Positions 22,769-32,581 of a DNA stretch of 32,942 nucleotides are shown here, piece after piece. The stretch comes from Phlegmacium glaucopus (Eukaryota; Basidiomycota; Agaricomycetes; Agaricales; Cortinariaceae): contig MU130624.1 of the NCBI GenBank assembly GCA_015039465.1, positions 66,975 to 99,916 of the forward strand, written 5' to 3'. A program made the position numbers and the translations under genes. Positions within the stretch are counted from its first letter, which is position 1; each line of letters opens with the position of its first letter. Under the pieces are notes generated by a model. The model was not told the origin of the DNA. It searched no databases and saw only the letters and a program-made list of their open reading frames with translations.

Positions 22769-23342
22769 TTAAATTCCCTTTACCATCGTTTCTTCATCTC
22801 CTTCACCCAAACGAAAGCCAAAAATTGGCCCACCTCCTCTCCACGCCTCAGACGCGATCAGGTCCCTTCGGCCGATGAACATGTTCATGAATAGGTTGGG
22901 TACGACAATGGCATAAAGAATGATGCGGAATTTCTCTCCTGTGCCCATGTTGGTGAGGATGAATGGAATCAAAGTCGTTCCGATCGATTGCAAAACGCCA
23001 CTGGCGAGCGTGTCAATTGTTTGATTCATATCGGTGTCGATAGTGGGACGATGCTCAGGAGGAATGGACTCGAGCAATGCCTTTCAAAAGAAACTCATAT
23101 GAGATATGGATTAATAAGTAGAGATCATAAGAACACACCTTGCTGATGAAAACTCCTTCCCCACCAGCTACACAAATCGAAAACGAACCATCCGTTGTGG
23201 GTGCATGGTGCTCGAGGTAGCCGACGAGATTTGGACTGTTGGCCATGCTGTTAATACATGGATTCATGTAGAATCTGGAGCGCAAAGTCTCGTCATAGAT
23301 TGTTCGCAGGTATGCCGGTGGAGGTGCAGAGTCGGATGTCAT
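22769..23342 (-). CDS. Small protein of unknown function, promoter displaced by a transposon
   Basis: Two exons, 23139-23342 and 22769-23080, are joined by a 58-nt intron (GTGTGT...AAAG) and give 171 aa. The start reads MTSDSAPPPAYLRTIYDETL. The middle is hydrophobic (about residues 95-130: VLQSIGTTLIPFILTNMG ... ILYAIVVPNLFMNMFIG), so it could be membrane-associated. I do not recognise a family. The frame is also open for about 18 codons upstream of this ATG, so the true start could differ. The gene start is duplicated at 15.2 kb. The large transposon begins 51 bp upstream of the ATG, so the native promoter is now at 30.36-30.52 kb and expression may be lost or changed. Confidence 0.6.
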
Positions 23343-23384
23343 GGTTACTACAATAAATCGATTGCCTCCGGCTTCAAGCTTCGG

Positions 23385-23393
23385 GTTTCAAGC
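23385..23393. repeat. Left 9-bp target-site duplication (GTTTCAAGC)
   Basis: GTTTCAAGC immediately precedes the left TIR and recurs at 30347-30355 immediately after the right TIR. Confidence 0.85.
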
Positions 23394-23410
23394 CCAGTGA
23401 GAACGGGATC
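23394..23410 (+). repeat. Left TIR of the Tnp2-type element
   Basis: CCAGTGAGAACGGGATC, perfect inverse of 30330-30346. A CTGAGG subterminal motif follows at about 23420. Confidence 0.88.
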
Positions 23411-23587
23411 TGAGCCGTTCTGAGGAACCGTGCAAGGATATGACCTGCGCCGGCATAGCCCGTGAATATCTGGTGCACGCCGTTTGAATCTGAGTTGGGC
23501 GTGAAATGATGACATCAAGTCTATTTTTATGCCGTGAAAATTTTTGAGATTGGTGGCGAACGTTCGAACTTTACAAAAAGCCTCAAA

Positions 23588-26500
23588 ATGCAGTCTCGAA
23601 CGCGACAAAAAGGACGTAGGATACCATGTACCTGTATTGACTGTAAAGGAGCCACCATGAGCGCAAGAACTGTCCGCCTGCACAACTCACGGCCTCGCTA
23701 CGCTCCCACAGGGTCCGGATCCCAAGGAGGTTGGTGTCGATCAACTGTTCTTGGGCCCTTTGCTAACTCGATCTCGTTCCAGGACACAGATCTGACTATG
23801 GCTCCACCGACGAACAATCCAATACTGACACCAGTGACTCTGAGATCAATGACATCAGTCCAGAAGTGCAAGGTAGGCCGTTGAAGAGGGCAAGAATATC
23901 ACAGGGACTCGGAGATCTCTCAGTAAGTTAATACATATGTCTCGTAGATAGTTTCTATTTTGGAAGCACTATTTATTCGAGATATTTACATAAATCCTTC
24001 AACAGGAAGCGGACAAAACGAACAAAATACACACCACATTAATCAAGCAGGAAGACGGAAGTGATGATATGGAACTATATTTCAATGAACAAGTAAGAGA
24101 TTGAGATCACCATCGTATCACAGTAATTCTAACAAAGGATTCAGGCAGCCTCACCGACGGAACAGACACCAGCTCCACCTCATGAGGAATTGGGATACGA
24201 TTCGGATAGCTCTGGGCCTCAGCATGACCGTGAAGCTCCCAGGGATAGCCCTGTCGATATAGAGCAACCTGGCGAGCAAGACGACGACAATATACTTCAA
24301 GCTCAAGCCGAAATTTTATCCGCTCTTCTGGAGGATGAACCAAACCCTTTCAGCTTCCAGGATGACGACGAGGATGATTTTCCTGCTCTTGCAAAATCAC
24401 GTATTGAACATGTCAAACTTGCCCAACAATTTATTGATGAGATCTCTGCTGCAACCCTTGACAATGGAAAGCTAGATGACGATGTTATTGTGCGCCTAAG
24501 GCATCCTGAGAACGGCCCTGTAGATATCTCCAACCCCAATACCCGACTTGCCCTCGATCTATTCATGTCATGCGAGAATTCATCCCAGAAAACTTACACC
24601 TCTGTACGACAATCTATTTTGCGAAGGTTCCCCGAAACTACATTACTTTCCTATCACCTCGTCAACAAGCTTGTTGCTAAAATTGGTGGTGTGGTCTCGA
24701 TAAGAGACGACATGTGCATAAACTCTTGTCATGCGTTTACGGGACCATTCGCATTGCTGGAGGCATGTTCTATTTGCTCGGAACCTCGATACAATGTAGT
24801 TCAATTTGGGCTTACCGGGCGTAAAGTACCACGGCAGCAGGCTTGCACGATCCCACTGGGGCCTCAAATTCAGGCATTGCGTCGATCCCCTCAGGGTGCT
24901 GAGGCAATGCGCTATCGAGACACAAAAACTCAATCAATACTCGAAGATCTGGATCCCACAAAAAATCTCCACCCAGACAGCTTTGTCTACGACGATCTAT
25001 TCTCTGGATCCGACCTTCTTGATCTTGCTGAAAATCTAAAGCTCACAAGTGACGACACCACAGTATCTTTCTCTTTTGATGGTGCGCAACTTCATCAGAG
25101 CAAGAAATCGGACACTTGGATTGCTATATGGATTATAAATGACTATAGCCCTGCTGTCCGTTACAAGAAGAAACATGTACTTCCTGCACTCATTATCCCA
25201 GGACCCAATAAACCCAAAAATCTTGATTCTTTCTTATTCCGAAGCTACCATCATGTTTCAGCCTTACAGCGAGAGAACAATGGAGCAGGGCTTCGTGTGT
25301 GGGATGGACTCAAGAATGAAATGGTCAACTCACGTCTTGTTGTCATTTTAAACACAGCAGACGCAGTGGCGCTAACCGAACTGGATGGCCGTGTTGGTCA
25401 CCATGGCGCACAAGGTTGTAGGCTAGGATCCGATATGAAAGGAAGGCACAAGCCATCTAGCGGCCATTATTACGCTGCACATCTACGCCCAAATGGGTAT
25501 CCTGGTGATCACCCTGATATCGACATTAGAAATCTTAGCAAGCCTTCCCCTGAAATCTATGAGGCCCAGCTTGCAAAAGTTGTTCTTGCGACTGATCAGG
25601 CTGATTATGAGAGAAAACGGAAGGAAACGGGGATCAGCAAACCATCCATCCTCAGTGGACTTGTCAGAAAGTTTACCCTACCTGTCCCGCTCTGTTTTTC
25701 AGTTGACCTTATGCATCTTCTATGCATCAATATCGGAGAACTCCTCATACCGCTCTGGCGTGGACAACTAAAGTGCGAATCAAATGATGATAAGGATACT
25801 TGGGATTGGGTAAAACTCATTGGTGATACATGGATAGAACATGGGAAGCTTGTTGCAGAAGCGACACAATATTTTCCTTCTTCTTTCCACAGGCCACCTC
25901 GAAATCCAGTAGAGAAGATATCAAGTGGCTACAAGGCAACAGAATATTACAACTATATTTTCGGGTTGGGACCTGGTTTTTTCAGGACAGTTTTACCAAA
26001 AAAGTACTGGAAGAACTTCTGCAAACTCATTCGTGGTGCACGGATTCTTATTCAGCGTCACATCACTGGGGAACAGGTCCGGGAAGCCCATTCTTTTCTT
26101 ATTCGATTTGTGGAGGAGTACGAGAATCTATACTATCAGCGACGACTTGAGCGGCTCCATTTCTGTCGACCTTGGCTTCACACGCTCCTCCATACCGCAC
26201 CTGAAATCACACGTGTTGGACCAGGAACCTATGGCAGTCAGTATACAATGGAACGCACTATTGGAGACCTTGGGAAAGACATTCGACAGCCGTCAAACCC
26301 TTTTGCAAACCTCTGTCAAATAGCCCTTCGACGATCGCAAACAAATGCACTCAAAACAATTTGCCCTGAACTCGATCCTGATACAGAAATTCTTCCAATT
26401 GGCAACAATATCGGTGATGGATACTTCCTTCTTGCTCCACGTGAAAGATATCCAAGTAAACTGCTCGGAGGACCTGAATGGATTGCGATCCACACACAAT

Positions 26501-27040
26501 TTCCCCACATGAAGGGAGTGCGTCGATGGGGTCGGTTAAATCTTCCCAATGGGCAAATTTCCCGCAGTCTTTATTCAGAGACAAAGAGAAAAGGAAAGGC
26601 AGAAAATACCCGAGTGACTCGAAATGTGAAAGTCAGCATCTTTTCCCTCACATCCAGCAATTATTAAACATATTTCATATTAGATTGAGCTTAGGGACGG
26701 GAAAACTCAATACAGCGAAGCCCGATTTTTTTTTTATGCTGCGAATGAAGATCCAGAAGATGCAAGGAACCCAGATGCATATGCCCTTGTATCAATTTAC
26801 GGGGCTCGAGACGAAGACTTGTATGAAGATTCTTTTGGTTGCTTGTGGGCGTGTACATATTCTGGGAACACTAATTTGGCAGTGATCAAAATCAGCGCAA
26901 TTAAGTCTGTCGTCTCCATGCAGCCTTTGCCTAAAGCTGATGGTGATCCTGATGGATTGTTTTTTGTTGTGGAAAAGTCAGGTCTAGATGATGTTGAGTT
27001 GACAGGATATTCTCCAGACTCGGTACAATCGCAGAATTAA
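23588..27040 (+). CDS. Tnp2-like transposase
   Basis: Five exons fit: 23588-23729, 23783-23922, 24006-24092, 24145-26631 and 26684-27040 (introns 53, 83, 52 and 52 nt). They total 3213 nt, in frame, 1070 aa. The first ATG of the frame is 23588. Residues 10-25 hold a Cys cluster, CTCIDCKG, probably zinc-binding. A Ser/Asp/Glu-rich linker follows. The Tnp2-like core includes CSICSEPRYNVVQF, SFSFDGAQLHQSKKSD, VGHHGAQGCRLGSDMKGRHK, FSVDLMHLLCINIGELLIPL, SGYKATEYYNYIFGLGPGFF, RLHFCRPWLHTLLHTAPE and TMERTIGDLGKDIRQPSNPFANL. The last exon (FFFYAANEDPEDARNP, FFVVEKSGLDDVELTG) is typical of the C-terminus in fungal copies. No defect was seen. It should cut and join the element at its TIRs. Confidence 0.9.
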
Positions 27041-27190
27041 CATTGATTTCTCCTTAACACAGTATCCTTACTCCTTTGTCGAGCTAGTAGGATGGCAAGC
27101 TTATGCATTACAAGGCAAGGAAGTTATACATAACATAGCTTGTAATATATACATGTTAATTTTTTTTGCCACCCACAAGTCCATCCAGAT

Positions 27191-27858
27191 TTAATTTTTC
27201 TTCGCATCCAATCCATCGAGACCATCAGAAAAATCTACAAGCGTTGTATGACTGGTATTTTCCTCCAAAGTGATGTTCATTTCGTCAAGGCTTTCAGTGT
27301 TGTGCAATGTGGTCTCTGTGAGTTTTTCGCAACTGTCACTAGTATTGTTGAACTTGCTTTCCAGAAAGTTAACGTAACTGGGGTCAGGCTAAGCGATACT
27401 GGATATGAGAATTAATCAGAGAGAATTAAAGGTACATACCACACCAGGTGGCAAACCTGGAAAACGAAAGCGATACCGAAGGCAAAGTCCATGTGAGTAC
27501 CGGATGCCCAGAACAGGAAAACATTCATCAAATGAAGCATGTGGCATTTCATAGCAACGTTGTTCACAGTATGCAGTTATTTCTGGGTCCAGAGTGAGTT
27601 TTTCCTGTTCCCTTGATAGCCCCGCTCGAAGTGAGAGATAAAAACAATAACAAGCCTCTGAGGAGATTACCGCAGCCTATCTCTTTCAGATATTACAGCC
27701 CAGACTTCGTTGTTGCTGCTTTCCAAGAGTTCTTTGACAGTAGCCTTGGATATAATTTCAGAGTACACAATACGATTCAGGAAGGATGTTGAGTCTAAGT
27801 CCATGATGTTGATATTATGGTAGATGGAAAATGTGCGTTCTAAAATCCGTAGCCTCAT
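27191..27858 (-). CDS. Middle gene of the transposon, unknown function, possible frameshift
   Basis: It runs opposite to the transposase. The exons are 27440-27858 and 27191-27388 with a 51-nt intron (GTATGT...CTTAG). The first part reads MRLRILERTFSIYHNINIMD to EVWAVISERDRL. It then must shift one base (near 27660-27672) to AVISSEACYCFYLSLRAG and RYSHGLCLRYRFRFPGLPPGV. The second exon is acidic and Ser/Thr-rich and ends at TAA 27191-27193. The length is one base short of a full frame, about 205 aa. A 62-nt intron (ACT|GTC...GATAG|GCT) would also restore the frame but would remove sequence that looks coding. The role is unknown; its place between the other two genes suggests an accessory function of the element. 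Confidence 0.6.
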
Positions 27859-27942
27859 TTACTTATGTAATGTAGTCGTCCATTTCATACCCTCATACTT
27901 CTTGCTCCTAACTTTTGTTGCTTCATATCTCTAGGCTCTAGC

Positions 27943-29959
27943 ATGTCCCCATATAGCTACCAGTTCCCTGAAGCTTCTCAGCATTCTGGGCAACACACAG
28001 GCTTTTTTGAATCTCACTCACATAGACTAGATTCTGAGCCGAGCTCTCGTTTCTCATCTGGCTTGCGTGAAATGGCTAATAGCTCCTATCGGACTCTCGA
28101 AGAGGAACTTAGCAGGACAGTTGAAAGGTTGAATACTGCAGAACGTGACTTGGCAATTCAAAAGTGAGTAAAATCCTCTTTTTGGCGCATATACCCACTG
28201 AAAAAAACCGGTAGAGCTCTTAATGCCCAGATGCAGGCGCAGCTTGATCGGTCCATGACAGCTCTGGCAATGTCACGTACACTTGTTCCCGCACAATCTA
28301 ACTCCCCTGTCCCTGTTAAGCCTTCTCGACATGACAAGGAAGACCCAGATGGTCCTCCCATACTGCCGCCTGCGCTCAGTGAACTCGATCCTGAAGACTA
28401 TCCTGATGCCCGTTACTGGACGCAGTCTAGCTGGACTGAATACAAGAAAAATCAGTTGAACCAAGGCTCTACAATTTTTGGACTTGGATTCCTCTGTGAT
28501 GCTGATGGGAATCGTGTCTCGAAAGACCGGCTGGATGCCATGACAAAGCGTGCTAAGCAGCTTTGGAACACGCTCTTCCGGCACCGTCAGGACCCATTCA
28601 CATGGGGAAAGAAGGGTGACTTCGTTGCTGATTTTTTTTCTCGGCAGATGCGCAACAGTTTCCCAGAATTTGGACTGTGTGAGGGCAACTGGAAAGCTGA
28701 TGCATTTGCTATTGTCCGCTATCCTGACTGGTCTTCTAAAGTTCGGAGTTCGGGTACAATTTTGCGTAAGTTTTCCTTCATATCATTTCCAGACTCCTAA
28801 TATATGCATTGTGCCAGGCAAGAAACCTTCGAAGGGAAAGTGAAAGCATGAAGACGATTCAGAAGAAAAACCAGTGCCAAAAACTAAGAAACAGAAGATT
28901 AAAGCAGTGCTGCTACCTGTCAACACCACTGTCATCCACATTGACGACGACGACGACGACATTTATGCAGACCCACCCACTACCTTTGCCCTTCCAACCA
29001 CAACCGCTAACGCAACGCCGACCGCCCCACCCCCGACCACGACCACGAGCCCAACATTGGTTAGCTCATCCTCATCAGCCCCCATCGATATTCCATCCAC
29101 GTCATCCCAAGGCTCTGACCAACTGACAACTCCAACCCGCTTGGTAGATTCTGCCAGGACTTGCCCTCCCTCTATCAGCAACTCGGACGCGTCCTCCCCT
29201 GTAGCCGCAGCAGCCTTACAAGATCCAAAGGATGCAAACTTGACATCCGCTGACAAAACGGCCACAGACTCAACTGAACAACCCGAACCAGGGCCAAATG
29301 CTGCCTTATTACAGACCTTAGTACAAGTAAACGACCAAGCTGGCAAGGTTCCTCACCGGTCTCGTCGTCAGGTGTGTTTCATCCTAAGTAGTTCGTATTT
29401 TCTCAACTAATTCATTATTTCATGGAACAGATCGATCCTCTGTAGGTGTTTTTAGTTCTCCATCTGTAGAGTTGCTCGCTAACTCTATTTCAGTCAAAAT
29501 CTGGTTGTTCCGCCGCCACCAGAGGAGGTTCCCAGCACTGAACAAATGTTGGCCCCGCCAGCAAATACCAAGACCACCACCAAACGAGCGACAAAGGCAA
29601 AAGCAGATGACAAGGAGTTGTCGGTTGGAAAGGCTCTGAGTGCACGGTATGTCAGGTATTAATTCTGTCCCCTTCTCATCTAATTCATTCGCCGGCCGCC
29701 ATAGCAACATGTACGCAACAGAGTACAAGAAATCGCACCCTCGTGTTACGGTGGGAGAATATCGCATCGTCTGGGATAACCTCGCCGAAGCAACCCGAAA
29801 GGTACACTGCCGCTTTCTGTTTTGATTTCTTCAGAAACTGATTATATTCTCCAGGAATTTGAACAGCTGTGCAAGGCCCAGAAAGCCGAGAAGAAGAGGG
29901 TGGCTGGTGAGCCGACTCTTGTCGCTGTGAAAGAGGTGGGTGATGCAACAGACATGTAG
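27943..29959 (+). pseudogene. Accessory gene of the transposon, one in-frame TGA
   Basis: Seven exons fit: 27943-28163, 28215-28765, 28818-29371, 29431-29441, 29494-29646, 29705-29801 and 29855-29959. The total is 1692 nt in frame (563 codons plus stop), with one TGA at 28841-28843. The N-terminal region has a coiled-coil segment (YRTLEEELSRTVERLNTAERDLAIQ). A conserved block follows (DARYWTQSSWTEYKKNQLNQ, FGLGFLCDADGNRVSKDR), then a long low-complexity Asp run and Pro/Thr/Ser region. The C-terminal segment NMYATEYKKSHPRVTVGEYR ... EFEQLCKAQKAEKKR resembles an HMG-box-like DNA-binding helix bundle. The TGA fits a CGA-to-TGA change. If the stop is used, the product ends at about residue 265 (KKPSKGK) without that C-terminus. 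It may assist transposition. Confidence 0.65.
29431..29441 (+). other. 11-nt microexon of the transposon accessory gene
   Basis: ATCGATCCTCT lies between an ACAG acceptor and a GTAGGT donor. Including it keeps the flanking exons in frame (RRQ-IDP-LQNLVVPPPP). Confidence 0.65.
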
Positions 29960-30329
29960 ACTTTGTAGATTGCCCTCCAGACCCCCGTTCATTGTACAGT
30001 ATGCTAGAAGCACTGGAACCGCTCAGATACTCCCAGATTACCACCGACTTGCTCTGTAGACAGCAGAATTTTCTGTAAGAATTATCAATTTATCAAATTC
30101 AATACCTGCCGAAAGTGTCAGATATAATCCGTACAGTACAGAATACCTCAGCCTGTCTCAGCCTGCTCCGAGCGTCAGGAAAGTTGAGGACAAAAATCCT
30201 CAGTTTTTGTTCAGATACGTGGCAAATCTACGACCTCACCCGACCTCATCTGACTTGAACTGACCTCCTCAGTTTACTGTTATCCTCCGCTCGTGTCAGA
30301 AATATCTCAGCACACCTCTGCAGAGCTCT
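29960..30329. other. Right subterminal region of the transposon
   Basis: Non-coding. It is rich in CCTCAG/GACCTCA-type motifs (about 30145-30275), which echo the CTGAGG near the left end and may be transposase-binding sites. Confidence 0.5.
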
Positions 30330-30346
30330 GATCCCGTTCTCACTGG
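30330..30346 (-). repeat. Right TIR of the Tnp2-type element
   Basis: GATCCCGTTCTCACTGG, exact reverse complement of 23394-23410. Confidence 0.88.
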
Positions 30347-30355
30347 GTTTCAAGC
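30347..30355. repeat. Right 9-bp target-site duplication (GTTTCAAGC)
   Basis: Exact copy of 23385-23393. Confidence 0.85.
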
Positions 30356-30532
30356 TCCGAGCCGGCGTTACTATTCACTTTATCCGCGACCAAACCGTGA
30401 CCAAGAATCCAACCATCGTATACGATCTGCCTACATATGGGCAAAATACGTGCCGTCGCATCTCATGGTGTTAGTTCTTGTCCTCATCTAGGTTTGCTCT
30501 TTTCTAATGCCAAACCCTAAGTTTGCTCCAGT
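30356..30532 (-). promoter_or_regulatory. Displaced upstream region of the 22.8-23.3 kb gene
   Basis: Positions 30390-30521 match 15305-15455 in the unoccupied paralogous copy, where they adjoin the duplicated gene start directly. This sequence therefore lay directly upstream of the minus-strand gene before the transposon inserted. It is about 32 nt longer than the paralog near the junction (30358-30389). Confidence 0.7.
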
Positions 30533-30773
30533 TCATAAGGATCAGGGTCAGTAAATAATGCAGTAGTATCAGAATCCATGCAGAGGAAGCCGTAAAAACA
30601 TGGAAGCGATGACGAAAGAGGGAAAGATCGGTATGATAGGTAAGTGGAAAGACAAACTGTGGTGACCAGCGTGTCCACAGGACGACATGTATCAACAAAA
30701 TGATATGATGGAAAATGTATTGTACCTAACAGCGGATTTACAATTACAGCAGCTGCACTGTGGGAACAGCAGG

Positions 30774-30944
30774 GGTTGATTTTCAACCATCGTTCCGGTG
30801 AAAAACAACTTTCAACCTTACAACAGTTGAATTTTGCATCAACCATGGACGCTGGTTGATTTTCAACCTGAGGATTCAACCATATAATGGTTGGTATTCA
30901 ATCTTAGACCTGCTAAGGTTTCCCAGGTTGAATACCAACCATAT
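30774..30944. repeat. Cluster of hairpin-forming palindromes, MITE-like
   Basis: The 15-nt palindrome GGTTGATTTTCAACC occurs at 30774-30788 and 30854-30868. AACCATATAATGGTT (30879-30893) is another. ATGGTTGGTATTCAA (30887-30901) pairs with TTGAATACCAACCAT (30928-30942). All are variants of a GGTTGA/TCAACC theme. The compact palindromic array looks like a small foldback or MITE-type element; its ends are not defined. Confidence 0.65.
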
Positions 30945-31097
30945 ACTGGGTGATCCTCCTCCTTCGAGCTCCCAACAATGTAATAGATTGAATTAGGAGG
31001 AAAGACTACACATCCTTGTCGTCTACATATATTGCACGAGCTAGAGAGCCACTGCGGTCAATAAGAGCCCAAGTATTACCTCGATCTCTTACTCTAC

Positions 31098-31215
31098 CTA
31101 GGGATGCCGAAGTTTGGTTTGGTTTGGTTTGGGACCCATTTTCTCAGAACCAGAACCAGAACCACTTAGGAAAACTAGAACCAGAACCAGAACCAGTTCG
31201 AACCATAAGAACCAG
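31098..31215 (+). mobile_element. Terminus of a second hAT-like element
   Basis: TAGGGATGCCGAAGTTTGG at 31098 closely resembles the TIR start of the nested element (TAGTGATGCCAAAGTTCGG). It is followed by GGTTTG repeats and then repeated AGAACC/GAACCA motifs (about 31135-31210), the same layout as the GGTTC/GAACC subterminal region at 3020-3175. No matching right end was found in the window, so the element is truncated or extends beyond 32942. Confidence 0.6.
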
Positions 31216-32014
31216 TTAAAAATAGACTTTTGTTAGGATATCACCAATTAGACAAGAATTTTTCATTTTAAGTTTTATTTTCTAAAATTACACCTTATTT
31301 ATAAATATATCTTAAAAGTTGAGGCCAGAAGTTTGTAGTATTGGTGTTATAACCATGACATCACTAATAGCAAACATGAAAAGAAAAAATACTATTGTTA
31401 GGTAACACTCAGTTTTCCATCCAATCAGTCCAACTCCTGACTTTCAGTCTTTCACATGAACACCCAGACCCAATGAGCTTCACATCCAAGCCCAAACCTA
31501 ATTCCAAAACTGTAAATTCCACCTCACCAACAAACTTAGTTCCCCTCTCATTTCTACTCTTCATTTTCATTTGGCCCCAACTTTCACCCGAGTACCTGAA
31601 CATGACCAGTCCAGCCCAAACTCTAAATCATTTTTTATAAAAGGTCTAAATCAGTTACCTCTTATTCCAGATAAATCAGTGAAAGGTAAAACTAATAATA
31701 TTAATAATGAAATACAAACTTGTCATTTTTCATTTATTCTGGTATTGTACCACTTATCATTTTGAGGAGCGTAGTCGGAAGCAGTGTGCTCGGTGGTTAC
31801 TACGCGCGTGTCTTCATGTTGGTGGGGCTAGGCGATTCGTTTTCGTTTTCCCCTTTGTATTCGATGGAGTTCAATGGTAAAGGGTTCGTTTCTTCTAACA
31901 AGCTCTGCGTCTTTAACAACTGACCCCGTTTCAGTTTGCACATCTAAGCCTCCTTCCCCTGTGTTACATGCGAAGTCGGGACACATGTAACGAAGTACTA
32001 TCGGCACTCCGGAG
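31216..32014. other. AT-rich non-coding stretch, possibly hAT-element interior
   Basis: No gene was found. It begins with AT-rich sequence, as the interior of the 3.0-5.1 kb element does after its subterminal repeats. A short plus frame at about 31720-31923 has no ATG at a convincing position and no motif. Confidence 0.4.
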
Positions 32015-32098
32015 CAAACATGCCCACTCAGTAGAAATTAGAGAGAAGTTCTGGATCAAACATGCCTTTTCAGTAGACATTAGAGCGCAGTTATGGTC
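32015..32098. repeat. Two-copy 42-bp tandem repeat
   Basis: CAAACATGCC..TCAGTAGA at 32015 is repeated at 32057 with several changes and continues through ATTAGAG..AGTT.TGG. Confidence 0.75.
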
Positions 32099-32409
32099 CA
32101 TGATTTTAACTACCGTCATGCTTTATGATCAACTATTTATACGACCTTTTTCTGTATACTTTGGCCTCATATAACGTTTCTGGAGTATACCGCTCGAGCT
32201 TGTATAGATGAGTCAGTTCTAATCGCTACGGCGTCGCGATCCGTGGGACAGGGAATTTGTTCTACACCATCAAAAGCGGTGATAGGCATGTACGCAGGAC
32301 CTAGGGTGGGGCTCACTGAAACCTGGAGAGCTGTAGGTAAACATGAGCTTTTACCCCAACAACCTACAACAACTATAGTGATGATATGTCACAGAACACC
32401 CATCTCAAT

Positions 32410-32581
32410 CCCTACGGCTTCAAGTCAAGACTTGGCCAGGTCTCTTGGTCTTGGTCGACTTGGTTTGGTGCCAAGACCAAGCCAAGACCAATACCAAGTG
32501 GGGGTCGGTAGACCAAGACCAAGACCAAGACCAAGACCTAACCGACCTTTAGACTCTTGGTCAAGACTTGGTGAAATAGGG
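32410..32581. mobile_element. 172-bp MITE-like element with GACCAA repeats
   Basis: It begins CCCTA and ends TAGGG. Imperfect inverted similarity continues inward (CAAGTC..GAC on both ends). The interior carries TTGGTC/GACCAA hexamer repeats on both sides (about 32443-32480 and 32508-32537) and small palindromes (CAAGTCAAGACTTG). The layout parallels the GGTTC-rich ends of the hAT-like elements. No target duplication could be identified, so the boundaries are tentative. Confidence 0.5.

Larger units (their letters stand above)
23394..30346. mobile_element. 6953-bp Tnp2/CACTA-like (Plavaka-type) DNA transposon
   Basis: Its ends are perfect 17-bp inverted repeats, CCAGTGAGAACGGGATC at 23394-23410 and its reverse complement at 30330-30346. 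Weaker inverted similarity continues for about 15 bp. The flanks are identical 9-bp direct repeats, and an unoccupied paralogous site at 15.2-15.5 kb supports the boundaries. Inside are three genes: the Tnp2-like transposase (+), a small middle gene (-) and an accessory gene with a C-terminal DNA-binding-like segment (+). The transposase looks intact, so the copy could still supply transposase; the other two genes each carry one defect. Nine base pairs is longer than the 2-3 bp usual for CACTA elements. Confidence 0.88.

Noticed and set aside
28963..29346. 127-codon minus-strand frame within the transposon accessory gene
   Set aside because: Shadow of the Pro/Thr/Ser-rich low-complexity exon on the plus strand.
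23394..30346. Classifying the big element as KDZ
   Set aside because: KDZ elements give about 8-bp duplications, close to the 9 bp seen, but the transposase motifs (CSICSEPRY, VGHHGAQGCRLG, DLMHLLCINIGELL) read as Tnp2/CACTA-like. The tension is reported as a finding.
30517..30879. 120-codon minus-strand frame
   Set aside because: It runs through the palindromic cluster and the displaced promoter region and shows no recognisable motif.
31720..31923. 67-codon plus-strand frame
   Set aside because: No in-frame ATG at its start, no domain, and it sits in AT-rich probable transposon interior.
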